Source of the DNA: Ilumatobacteraceae bacterium
GTDB taxonomy: Bacteria; Actinomycetota; Acidimicrobiia; Acidimicrobiales; Ilumatobacteraceae
Assembly: GCA_025456105.1 (NCBI GenBank)
Contig: JALOLG010000024.1
Coordinates: 1 to 9,755, forward strand
Direction of reading: 5' to 3'
Length of the DNA: 9,755 bases
Position 1 is the stretch's first letter; each line of letters starts with the position of its first letter. A program made the translations under genes and the position numbers. Shown here one piece after another: positions 1 to 6,621 of this stretch. Below the pieces are notes generated by a model. That model ran no database searches and was not told where the DNA came from. It was given only the letters and a program-made list of their open reading frames with translations.

Positions 1-19
1 TCGGCGACGATGGACGGCG

Positions 20-997
20 ATGGCGGGAACCGACGACATCCTGACGCTCGCCCTGGCAGGGGACACGATGCTCGGTCGCCTCGTCGCCGAGCGGCTCGAC
101 GTCGTGCCAGCCACGGCACTCGTCGCCCCCGAGGTGGTCGAGATCATCCGAGCGGCCGACGTCGCGCTGGTCAACCTGGAGTGTGCGATCTCCACCCGGG
201 GCTCGAAGTGGCCCGACCCGCTCAAGCCGTTCTTCTTCCGCGCGCCACCCGTCGCCGTGGAGGTGCTCGCGCACCTGGGTGTCGACTGCGTCACGCTCGC
301 CAACAACCACGCCCTCGACTACGGGACGGACGCGCTGCTGGACACGATCGACCTGCTCGATGCAGCCGGCATCGCGCACGTCGGTGCGGGCCGCGACGAG
401 CGCGCCGCCCGCTCGCCCGTCGTGCTCGATCGCTGCGGCCTGCGCATCGGCATCGTGGGCCTCACCGACCACCCGGCGGACTTCGCCGCCGGGCCGGACC
501 GTCCGGGGGTCGCCTACGCCGACCTCCGGGTCGGCGACACGGGCTGGGTGATCGAGGCCATCGGCGCGCTGGCCGAGCAGGCCGACGTCGTGCTGGTGAG
601 CCCGCACTGGGGACCGAACATGGTGACCGAGCCGGTACCGCACGTGCGCCGTGCGGCGACCGAGCTCGTCGCGGCCGGTGCCACGCTCGTCGCCGGGCAC
701 TCGGCGCACGTGATCCACGGGGTCGCGGATCGAGTGCTGTTCGACCTGGGCGACTTCATCGACGACTACGCCGTCGACCCCGACCTCCGCAACGACCTCG
801 GTCTCGTGTTCCTGGTGACGCTCGTCGCAGGTCGCCCGACCCGGATGGAGGCGGTGCCGATCGCCATCGACCGGTTCCACACACGTCGCGCCGACCGACG
901 GGAGGCGACCTGGCTCGAGGACCGCTTCCGTCGGGCGTGCGCGGATCTCGCGACCGACGTCAGCGTGGAGCACGGCCGGTTCGTCGTGACCTGGTGA
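20..997 (+). CDS. CapA-family (PGA_cap) metallophosphatase-like protein
   Basis: A 325-residue protein of the CapA / poly-gamma-glutamate capsule synthesis family, which has a calcineurin-like metallophosphoesterase fold. Visible motifs are GDTMLGR (14-20), NLECAIS (52-58), LANNHALDYG (93-102), HWGPN (196-200), AGHSAHV (225-231) and LGDFIDDY (243-250). Together these carry the Asp, Asn and His residues expected to bind metal. The GHSAHV plus GDF-DDYAVD form matches a stand-alone soluble subgroup. There is no signal peptide or membrane helix, so this copy is probably cytoplasmic. The substrate is unknown, and no capB or capC neighbour is present to support real polyglutamate synthesis. I chose ATG 20, but the frame is open to the window edge, so the true start could lie upstream. 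The gene converges on the ABC exporter remnant with a 5-bp gap. The family call is firm; the function is not. Confidence 0.88.
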   Translation: MAGTDDILTLALAGDTMLGRLVAERLDVVPATALVAPEVVEIIRAADVALVNLECAISTRGSKWPDPLKPFFFRAPPVAVEVLAHLGVDCVTLANNHALDYGTDALLDTIDLLDAAGIAHVGAGRDERAARSPVVLDRCGLRIGIVGLTDHPADFAAGPDRPGVAYADLRVGDTGWVIEAIGALAEQADVVLVSPHWGPNMVTEPVPHVRRAATELVAAGATLVAGHSAHVIHGVADRVLFDLGDFIDDYAVDPDLRNDLGLVFLVTLVAGRPTRMEAVPIAIDRFHTRRADRREATWLEDRFRRACADLATDVSVEHGRFVVTW

Positions 998-1002
998 GCG
1001 TC

Positions 1003-2445
1003 TCAGGCGTTCGCTGCGGGCAGCGAGCCGTCACGGAACTGGCTCATGTAGAGCTGGTGGTAGAAGCCGCCGGCTGCCATGAGCTCGTCGTGGCTGCCGA
1101 CGTCGACCACGCGTCCGTCGGCGATCGCCACGATCACGTCGGCGTCGCGGATCGTCGAGAGCCGGTGGGCGATCACGAAGCTGGTGCGACCCTCCATCAG
1201 CGTCGCCAGCGCCTCTTGCAGCTTGCGCTCGGTCCGGGTGTCGACGCTCGAGGTGGCCTCGTCGAGGATCAGGACCGGTCGGTTCGCGAGGATCACCCGG
1301 GCGATGGTGATCAGCTGCCGCTGGCCCTGGCTCAGGCTGGAACCGCCTCCCGACAGGACGGTGTCGTACCCGTCCGCCAGCGTGGTGATGAAGCTGTGGG
1401 CACCGGCGGCCTTGGCGGCCTCGACGCACTCGTCGTCGGTGGCGTCGAGCCGGGAGTAGCGCAGGTTCGCCATCACGGTGTCGGAGAACAGGTACGGCTC
1501 CTGCAGCACCATGCCGACCTGCTGACGCAGCGACAGCTGCTCGACGTCGTAGATGCTCGTGCCGTCGAGTCGGATGTCGCCCGCCTGGACGTCGTAGTAC
1601 CGCGTGATCACGTTGATGATCGTGCTCTTGCCGGCCCCGGTGGGGCCGACGAGGCCGATCTTCTGGCCGGGCCGGGCGAGCAGGCTCACGTCGTGCAGGA
1701 TCGGCACACCGGGCACGTACGAGAAGTCGACGTGCTCCATCTCGACGGCGCCCTCCACCGAGGTGATCGCGGTCGCGCTCGACCGGTCGACGATCTCGGG
1801 CTGCTCGTCGAGGATCTCGAACACGCGCGTGGCGCCCGCGCGGGCTTGCAGCGCCATGTTGAGGATCTGCGCGAACTGGTTGAGCGGCCGGGCGAACGTA
1901 CGGGCGAAGATGAAGAAGGTGGCGACGGTCCCGACGTCGATGGTGCCCTTCACCGACAGCCAGCCACCGGCCAGTGCGACGAGGGCGACGTCGAGGTTCG
2001 ACAGCATCGCCGAGAGCGGCATCGCGGTGAGCGCCACGAAGTTCGCCCGGGTGCCCGCTTCGCGGGCCTGGTCGCTCAGCTCGGCCATGCGCTGGTTGGC
2101 GATGGCCTCCACCCGGTACGCCTTCACCGTGCGGTCGCCGGTGATGAGCTCCTCCGCGGCGCCGTTGAGCGCGCCGGTGCGCTCCTGCAGCTGCGCGAAC
2201 GCCGGGCCGGAGTACCGCGACGTGAAGCTCATCATCAGCAGCACGAGCGGGGCGATGAGCACCACCGCGATCGACAGCTGCCAGCTGACGACCAGCATGA
2301 GCACCGTGGTGATCAGCAGGGTGAACGCCGAGTTGATCGCCGGGTACAGGCCCGTGTCGTCGAACTGGTTCACCGAGTCGAGGTCGTTGGTGATCCGGCT
2401 CATGAGGTCGCCGATCGGCTGGCGATCGAAGAACCGCAGCGACAG
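1003..2445 (-). pseudogene. ABC exporter (fused permease-ATPase), N-terminally truncated
   Basis: The C-terminal four-fifths of a type I (MsbA/LmrA-like) ABC exporter half-transporter. Numbering from the internal ATG at 2403 (466 residues), there is a membrane helix pair at about 20-60 and another at about 128-168. The ATPase domain follows: Walker A GPTGAGKST (253-261), Q-loop Q301, signature LSQGQ (357-361), Walker B VLILDE (377-382) and switch His413. The reading frame continues upstream of that ATG as LSLRFFDRQPIGDL, which is normal family sequence, until an in-frame TGA at 2446-2448. Full-length members have roughly 110-130 further residues there, with the first membrane helices. Nothing resembling them is found in any frame upstream, because the lipid kinase occupies that DNA. 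The nucleotide-binding domain is intact, but an exporter lacking its first helices should not work. A truncated product from ATG 2403 is conceivable. The LSQGQ signature replaces the usual LSGGQ. Confidence 0.85.
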
Positions 2446-2514
2446 TCACTCGACCGGGACCACTTCTACGACTCGATCGGCGAGGCGCTCGACGCGATCG
2501 CACGCGAGTCCTGA
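2443..2514 (+). pseudogene. possible C-terminal remnant of an unidentified gene
   Basis: Exactly where the ABC exporter frame breaks, the plus strand gives about 23 codons reading QSLDRDHFYDSIGEALDAIARES and then TGA (2512-2514). The piece looks like a natural amphipathic C-terminal helix with strongly GC-ending codons. The lipid kinase frame on the other strand shares the same third positions, so codon bias is weak evidence. No start or upstream part exists, because the DNA before it belongs to the ABC exporter on the other strand. It would overlap the end of the lipid kinase by 49 bp. I do not recognise the family, and it may be only a chance open frame. Confidence 0.3.
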
Positions 2515-3845
2515 GGCGGCCTGCCCAGCGCGACGCGCCACAGGTCGGGGAGCAGCAGGCGAGACGAGAGGGCCCGGCTCGCCGGCGACGACCCGATCGC
2601 ATCGGTGGCCAACCTCACGCGCAGTGCTCCCGGCCTGACCCTGAACCGCAGCGGCGGGTCGAGCTCGATCGCCTCGCCGTCGAGACCGATCGGCACCGGG
2701 CCCGACGAGTCGACCACGAGCTCGGCGGCCTCCCAGCTCTGGTAGCCGCGGTACCGCCCCGGCCGGCCCGTCCCCAGTGCGGCCAGGAACGCCGCCGCAG
2801 CGCGGTCGTCGGGGATGGTCAGCGCGGTGATGCCCAGCATGCCGTCATCGAGGTGCGGCCGGGTGCTCATCGTCGCGACCGTGGTGCCGTACGAGCCGTT
2901 CGACACCTGGAGGACGTGCGCGCCGTCGTGGTGGCCGTCGGGCGCATCGAAGCGCAGGTCGGAGGGAGTCGATCCGGGCCCGAGCAGCTCGGGGAGCGCA
3001 CCGAGCGCGGTGTCGCGCTTGGCATCGCGGTACTCGGGCGATCGCACGATGGTGGCGTAGAGCCCGAGCGACACGTTGTTGACGAACGTGCGACCGTTCA
3101 CCTCGGCCAGGTCCATGGTCCGCTCGAACGCCTGGTCGTAGGCTCCGTGCGCACCCACCACGTCGTCGCGGTCGATCCCGAGGTCGAGTGCCAGGTGGTT
3201 CCGGGTCCCGGCAGGAACGACCACCATCGGCACGCCATGCTCGGCGGCAACCGACGCCACGAGCGCCTGGGAGCCGTCGCCGCCAGCCATGCCGATCACG
3301 TCGGCGCCCGAGTCGATCGCGTCGCGAGCGAGCGCGAGGAGGTCGTCACCCGGCCGCAGCACCACGGCGCGGATGCCCCGGCGATCGCACTCCTCGGCGA
3401 GGCGGAACCGCTCGGCCTTGCCGCCGCCCGACTTGAGGTTCATGATGAGCACCCCGTGGCGGGCCGGCGGCACGGGGACGCCCTTGTCGGTGCCGCGGCG
3501 CATCTGACCCAGGGTGAGGCCGAGCGCGTACCGGGCGAGGGCGCCCGCCGCCACCAGCGCTGCGATCAGGAGCACGATGGCGACGAACTTGCCCGTGAGG
3601 ACGACGGCGACCACGCCGGCGGCGGCGACGACGCCGAGGGCCGCCCACACGGTCCGGGCCCGTCCCGCTCGGGTGACTGCGAACCACACGGCCACCGGCA
3701 CCGAGGCCAGGAGCACCAGGACGGCCACCAGCCGTGCTGGACGGTCGATGACGAGCGCCACGGTGACCGCGGCCACCGCGATCACGATCAGGCACGCGGC
3801 GACTGCCGCTGTGCGACGAGCGATCGAGGGGCGCGCCGTGTTCAC
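2466..3845 (-). CDS. membrane-anchored diacylglycerol/lipid kinase family protein
   Basis: A 459-residue protein. The N-terminal 110 residues hold about four hydrophobic helices (roughly 13-33, 37-57, 64-84 and 87-108). A diacylglycerol-kinase catalytic domain of the YegS/BmrU/LCB5 type follows from about 130. Motifs are NLKSGGGKA (136-144), the nucleotide-binding GGDGSQ (188-193), PAGTRNHLALDLG (211-223), VNNVSLGLYA (255-264) and LDGE (388-391). The family phosphorylates diacylglycerol or related lipids with ATP; here it should act at the inner face of the cytoplasmic membrane. The exact lipid cannot be read from sequence. The start is GTG 3845, since the ATG just upstream (3853) is out of frame and hits a stop. 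There is no Shine-Dalgarno sequence, and a CACGAT hexamer sits six bases before GTG, suggesting a leaderless message. The last 14 or so residues overlap the possible plus-strand remnant, so the natural C-terminus may have been altered by the break nearby. Confidence 0.88.
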   Translation of the reverse strand: MNTARPSIARRTAAVAACLIVIAVAAVTVALVIDRPARLVAVLVLLASVPVAVWFAVTRAGRARTVWAALGVVAAAGVVAVVLTGKFVAIVLLIAALVAAGALARYALGLTLGQMRRGTDKGVPVPPARHGVLIMNLKSGGGKAERFRLAEECDRRGIRAVVLRPGDDLLALARDAIDSGADVIGMAGGDGSQALVASVAAEHGVPMVVVPAGTRNHLALDLGIDRDDVVGAHGAYDQAFERTMDLAEVNGRTFVNNVSLGLYATIVRSPEYRDAKRDTALGALPELLGPGSTPSDLRFDAPDGHHDGAHVLQVSNGSYGTTVATMSTRPHLDDGMLGITALTIPDDRAAAAFLAALGTGRPGRYRGYQSWEAAELVVDSSGPVPIGLDGEAIELDPPLRFRVRPGALRVRLATDAIGSSPASRALSSRLLLPDLWRVALGRPPQDSRAIASSASPIES

Positions 3846-3876
3846 GCCGCCATCGTGACACCGCGAGACTCGGTGC
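3846..3876. promoter_or_regulatory. 31-bp divergent promoter region, probably leaderless both ways
   Basis: The whole gap between the divergent lipid kinase (GTG 3845, minus) and oxygenase (GTG 3877, plus) genes is 31 bp. On the minus strand CACGAT (3857-3852) is followed by exactly six bases and GTG. On the plus strand GAGACT (3865-3870) is followed by exactly six bases and GTG. Both hexamers keep the A at position 2 and T at position 6 that are most conserved in bacterial -10 elements, and neither gene has a Shine-Dalgarno sequence. Neither hexamer starts with T, so each alone is weak; the identical spacing is the argument. Confidence 0.4.
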
Positions 3877-4860
3877 GTGTCCGCACCGACCCATGACCTC
3901 GTCCCGGTGATCGATCTCGCGGCTGCTCGCTCGGATCCGGCCGAGCGTCGCGGGGTGGCACACGCCCTCGACACGGCGTGCCGGACCTCCGGGTTCTTCG
4001 CCGTCACGGGGCACGGGATCGACGAGACCACGATCGCCGGTGCCGTCGACCGCTCGCGGGAGTTCTTCGCGCTGCCGTTCGACGAGAAGTGCCGAGTGGC
4101 GCCCACCGAGCCGTGGGGCTTCCGCGGGTACCTCGGCGTCGATGCGACGGCGCTGGCGGCCACGCTCGGCGACGCCACGCCACCCGACCTGTCGGAGTCG
4201 TTCAACGTCGCCCGGTTCGAGGGCGACGCCCCGGGCGACGACCGCCCGATCGGCGAGCGCTCGATGCTCGCACCGAACCGGTGGCCCGAGCGCCCGTCCG
4301 AGCTCCGGCCGGCGCTCGAGCGCTGCTTCCGTGAGATGGAGCAGGTGGCGTTCGAGCTCGCGGGCCTGGCCGCCGAGGCGCTCGACCTGCCGACCGACTG
4401 GTTCGCCTCGAGCCTCGTCGACGGCACGTCGCTGCTGCTGGTGAACCACTACCCACCGGTCGATCGCCCCCCGCTGCCCGGCCAGCTCCGACGCGGCGCC
4501 CACACCGACTACGGGATCCTCACGGTGCTCTACGCCGAGGACGAGCCAGGGCTCCAGATCCACCGCGGTGGCGAGTGGTTCGACGTCCCGCACGTGCCGG
4601 GCGGGCTCATCGTGAACATCGGCGATCTGATGGCGCGCTGGGTGAACGACCGCTGGGTCTCGACGCTGCACCGGGTGGTGGTGCCCGGCGGGGAGGCCCG
4701 CGACCGGGTGTCGATCCCGTTCTTCTTCCAGCCCCGCTACGACGCCGTCGTGGAGACGGCACCGACGACGGTGACCGCCGATCGACCAGCTCGGTACGAC
4801 CCCGTCGTGGCCGGCGAGTGGATCGCCGCCAAGTCGGCGGCGATGCTGCCGGACGAGTGA
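3877..4860 (+). CDS. 2-oxoglutarate/Fe(II) dioxygenase, isopenicillin N synthase family
   Basis: A 327-residue protein with both halves of the isopenicillin-N-synthase-like superfamily. The N-terminal DIOX_N-type region (VIDLAAARS at 11-19, then SGFFAVTGHGID at 38-49) is followed by the 2OG-Fe(II) double-stranded beta-helix domain. The iron ligands are visible as HTD (H209, D211) and the distal LHRV (H265). R277-V-S279, followed by IPFF, is the usual co-substrate carboxylate clamp. The enzyme should use Fe(II), O2 and normally 2-oxoglutarate to hydroxylate or desaturate a small molecule. The substrate is unknown, and no biosynthetic cluster surrounds it. The start is GTG 3877, the only sensible start after the divergent neighbour, with no Shine-Dalgarno sequence. 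Translation stops at TGA 4858-4860, 13 bp before a strong hairpin. The motif set is complete and nothing looks truncated. Confidence 0.92.
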   Translation: MSAPTHDLVPVIDLAAARSDPAERRGVAHALDTACRTSGFFAVTGHGIDETTIAGAVDRSREFFALPFDEKCRVAPTEPWGFRGYLGVDATALAATLGDATPPDLSESFNVARFEGDAPGDDRPIGERSMLAPNRWPERPSELRPALERCFREMEQVAFELAGLAAEALDLPTDWFASSLVDGTSLLLVNHYPPVDRPPLPGQLRRGAHTDYGILTVLYAEDEPGLQIHRGGEWFDVPHVPGGLIVNIGDLMARWVNDRWVSTLHRVVVPGGEARDRVSIPFFFQPRYDAVVETAPTTVTADRPARYDPVVAGEWIAAKSAAMLPDE

Positions 4861-4873
4861 GCGCCTGACGCGA

Positions 4874-4900
4874 CGAAGCCCCTGCCGAGCAGGGGCTTCG
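4874..4900. terminator. perfect 12-bp hairpin, likely bidirectional terminator
   Basis: CGAAGCCCCTGC (4874-4885) and GCAGGGGCTTCG (4889-4900) are exact reverse complements separated by a 3-base loop, CGA. The hairpin lies 13 bp after the stop of the plus-strand oxygenase and directly abuts the encoded CCA of the minus-strand tRNA-Gly, so it could end both transcripts. There is no T-run on either side, as is common for hairpin terminators in GC-rich actinobacteria. Confidence 0.75.
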
Positions 4901-4976
4901 TGGAGCGGACGACGGGACTCGAACCCGCGACCCTCACCTTGGCAAGGTGATGCTCTACCAACTGAGCCACGTCCGC
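4901..4976 (-). tRNA. tRNA-Gly (anticodon GCC), CCA encoded
   Basis: On the minus strand a 76-nt cloverleaf can be drawn. The acceptor stem GCGGACG pairs with CGTCCGC. The D arm is GCTC-AGTTGGTA-GAGC. The anticodon stem TCACC/GGTGA closes the loop TTGCCAA with anticodon GCC. The T arm GCGGG-TTCGAGT-CCCGT has one G-U pair. A T discriminator and a genomic CCA follow (4903-4901). The tRNA reads GGC and GGU codons. All stems are intact, so it should be functional. Confidence 0.97.
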
Positions 4977-4989
4977 GATGTGGGGGCAG

Positions 4990-4995
4990 AAGATA
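4990..4995 (-). promoter_or_regulatory. -10 element of the tRNA-Gly promoter
   Basis: The minus strand carries TATCTT at 4995-4990, a good TANNNT match in a locally AT-richer spot. A start about seven bases further on would leave a 5' leader of roughly 7 nt before the mature tRNA end at 4976. No convincing -35 box is visible. Confidence 0.45.
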
Positions 4996-5023
4996 GCAGC
5001 GCGATCGCCCGATCGGACACCCG

Positions 5024-5251
5024 TCAGCCCCGCTGGTCGGGCGGCCGGAGGTCGACCCGGAGGGTCAAGATGCCGTCCTCGAGGGTGGCCTCGGCGTCGC
5101 CGACGATGGCGAAGTCCTGGTAGTCGAGCTGCGCCTGCTGGATGAAGTGCTGGCGCTCCTCCCCCGCCACCGGCGGCAGCGGGCGGCGCTTCACCGAGGC
5201 GGCGCGCTCGCGGAAGCGCTCGAGCATGGCATCGACGTCGAGGGTGGCCAT
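5024..5251 (-). CDS. small conserved-looking hypothetical protein (75 aa)
   Basis: A 75-residue soluble protein with no signal peptide or membrane helix. The N-terminal third is a charged helix (LDVDAMLERFRERAASVKRR). The middle (ERQHFIQQAQLDYQDFAIVGDA, about 32-53) has the spacing of a conserved helix leading into a strand, and the end (TLEDGILTLRVDLRP) is beta-like. The composition and crisp motif pattern argue for a real gene, but I cannot name a domain or function. It is last in the minus-strand run after the glycosylase and membrane protein. It appears to have its own promoter, because TACCAT lies exactly six bases before its ATG. The next feature downstream is tRNA-Gly. Confidence 0.75.
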   Translation of the reverse strand: MATLDVDAMLERFRERAASVKRRPLPPVAGEERQHFIQQAQLDYQDFAIVGDAEATLEDGILTLRVDLRPPDQRG

Positions 5252-5257
5252 GCAGCG

Positions 5258-5263
5258 ATGGTA
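5258..5263 (-). promoter_or_regulatory. -10 element of a leaderless promoter for the 75-aa gene
   Basis: TACCAT on the minus strand (5263-5258) is followed by six bases (CGCTGC) and then ATG at 5251. This places the A of ATG at the expected +1. There is no Shine-Dalgarno sequence, so a leaderless message fits. Confidence 0.5.
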
Positions 5264-5284
5264 GGCCAGGCGACCGGCGCAGCG

Positions 5285-5776
5285 TCAGGCCGGGTCGAGG
5301 TCGTCGAGCAGGGCGGGTGACGGCTCTGACGGCGTGGCGTCGCGCTCGCCGTCGCCGTCGCCATCGCCGTCGGCGGCTGCGGCCGCGGCCGCGGCGAGCG
5401 CGGCGAGCTCGGCCGCACGCTCGGCCGCCTCGTCGTCGACCAGGTCCTCGAAGCCCTCCGCCACCGGACCGTGCTCGAACGCGTCGTCGGTCACCGGCGG
5501 CGGGGGGAGCCGGTCGAGCGGCACCGCACCCGGCGGGCGGGCCTCGTCGAGCCGACGCCGCTGCCAGACCGGGTCGCCCGAGCGGAACGAGCGCTCGCCG
5601 AGCACCTCGAGCGGACCCAGCACCTCGGGGTCGCGTCGGGTGGCCCGCACCAGCCAGGCGGCGACCACGGCGAGCACGATCCCGAGCGCGACGAGCGCCA
5701 GCACCGCCGCCCACACCGTGCGCGTGCGCGCGGGATCGCCCACGGCGAGCACCACGGAAGCGACGGGAGGGCTCAT
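5285..5776 (-). CDS. single-pass membrane protein with acidic, low-complexity tail
   Basis: A 163-residue protein of unknown function. One hydrophobic helix spans about 20-43 and is followed by Arg residues (RATRR), predicting a short outside N-terminus and a cytoplasmic C-terminal region. A moderately conserved-looking stretch (VLGPLEVLGERSFRSGDPVWQRRRLDEARPPGA, about 52-84) precedes an acidic part, a run of alanines (about 124-135), a DGDGDGDGE repeat (136-144) and an acidic end. Its ATG overlaps the TGA of the upstream glycosylase gene as ATGA, so the two are cotranscribed and probably translationally coupled. The alanine and DG runs come from GC-rich simple repeats and are probably disordered. 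I do not recognise the family. Confidence 0.75.
   Translation of the reverse strand: MSPPVASVVLAVGDPARTRTVWAAVLALVALGIVLAVVAAWLVRATRRDPEVLGPLEVLGERSFRSGDPVWQRRRLDEARPPGAVPLDRLPPPPVTDDAFEHGPVAEGFEDLVDDEAAERAAELAALAAAAAAAADGDGDGDGERDATPSEPSPALLDDLDPA
5348..5371. repeat. hexanucleotide simple repeat GCCGTC
   Basis: Four tandem copies of GCCGTC, the third being GCCATC. They encode the Asp-Gly repeat near the end of the 163-residue membrane protein. Adjacent GCG/GCC-rich sequence encodes the polyalanine run. The array keeps frame, so length changes would add or remove Asp-Gly pairs. Confidence 0.7.
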
Positions 5777-6561
5777 GACGGCCCCGAGTGTGCCAGGCCG
5801 ACCCGCTGGTGGAGCGAACAGCTCACCGTCGTGCGCCCCGCCACCGTCGACCGAACGAGCGGGGCGCCGTCACGCGGGCACGGACCGTCACCGGCGCGCA
5901 CGGCCGGATCGATGACCCCCGTGTGGCTCCCACCCGACGCGAGCATCGCAGGCAGCCGGGTGCGCATCGCCCGGTGCAGCGCCCGCGTGGCGGCCGCGTC
6001 GAGCCCGTCGGCAGACGCCGCCGGTGCGATCCCGGCGTGCCACAGCACCTCGTCGACGCACAGGTTGCCGAGCCCGGCGATCGCCCGCTGGTCGAGCAGC
6101 ACGGCCTTGACGCTCGTCCGCCGGCCCCGCAGCGCCGACCGCAGCTCGGCGAGCGTCACCGCCAGCAGGTCGGGGCCGAGCGCATCGAGATCGGGGTCGA
6201 GCACGAAGCGCGACCACCGGCGCGGGTCGTTCACACGCAGGTCGCCGCCACCCTCGAAGCGGACGAGCAGCCGGTCCCAGGCCGGATCGTCGCGGCCGCT
6301 GCCGTACTCGAGCCGCTCGATCGGCGCCACCCCGTCGACCACCACGCGCCCGGTCATCCCGAAGTGGATCCCGAGCGACGGCCCGTCGGTGACGACCGCG
6401 AGCTGCTTGCCCCGGCGCACCACCCCAGTGACCCGGCGACCCACGAGCGGCACCAGCGGGTCGGGCGCGCAGCGCTCGTCGGCGACGACGTCGAGCACCC
6501 GACGACCGACGACGGGCGCCACCGCCCGCCTGGCGATCTCCACCTCGAGTCCCTCGGGCAC
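5773..6561 (-). CDS. formamidopyrimidine-DNA glycosylase (Fpg/Nei family)
   Basis: A 262-residue DNA repair enzyme that removes oxidised bases and nicks the abasic site. The start is GTG 6561, giving V-P-E-G-L-E-V-E. After removal of the initiator Met this exposes the catalytic N-terminal Pro followed by the conserved Glu. RRGKQL (49-54) supplies the usual Lys of the beta-hairpin, and HFGMTG (66-71) and NDPRRW (111-116) are family motifs. The helix-two-turn-helix is at about 148-180 (LLDQRAIAGLGNLCVDEVLW) with the conserved Asn166. The C-terminal hairpin keeps Arg243 (AGRTT), but its metal ligands read CPRD (228-231) and CSLH (248-251) instead of two CxxC pairs. Fpg and Nei subtypes cannot be told apart safely. 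The stop overlaps the ATG of the membrane-protein gene. No Shine-Dalgarno sequence precedes the start; CACACT lies six bases before it. Confidence 0.9.
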   Translation of the reverse strand: MPEGLEVEIARRAVAPVVGRRVLDVVADERCAPDPLVPLVGRRVTGVVRRGKQLAVVTDGPSLGIHFGMTGRVVVDGVAPIERLEYGSGRDDPAWDRLLVRFEGGGDLRVNDPRRWSRFVLDPDLDALGPDLLAVTLAELRSALRGRRTSVKAVLLDQRAIAGLGNLCVDEVLWHAGIAPAASADGLDAAATRALHRAMRTRLPAMLASGGSHTGVIDPAVRAGDGPCPRDGAPLVRSTVAGRTTVSCSLHQRVGLAHSGPS

Positions 6562-6567
6562 GGGGCG

Positions 6568-6573
6568 AGTGTG
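6568..6573 (-). promoter_or_regulatory. candidate -10 of a leaderless promoter for the glycosylase gene
   Basis: CACACT on the minus strand (6573-6568) is followed by CGCCCC and then GTG 6561, the same six-base spacing seen at other genes here. It keeps the A and T of a -10 element but lacks the initial T, so it is a weak match. Confidence 0.3.
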
Positions 6574-6621
6574 GCGCAGGCCGGGTTCGCACGGCACACT
6601 CACGCCGATGGGGGTGCCAGG

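Noticed and set aside
10..2514. An 834-codon open frame on the plus strand.
   Set aside because: It runs out of frame over the CapA-like gene and antisense to the ABC exporter, with Arg/Gly/His-rich translation and no domain sense. It is a GC-rich shadow; only its last 23 codons may be real.
2853..3896. A 347-codon plus-strand frame antisense to the lipid kinase.
   Set aside because: His/Arg/Gly-rich low-complexity translation, fully explained as a shadow of the kinase gene.
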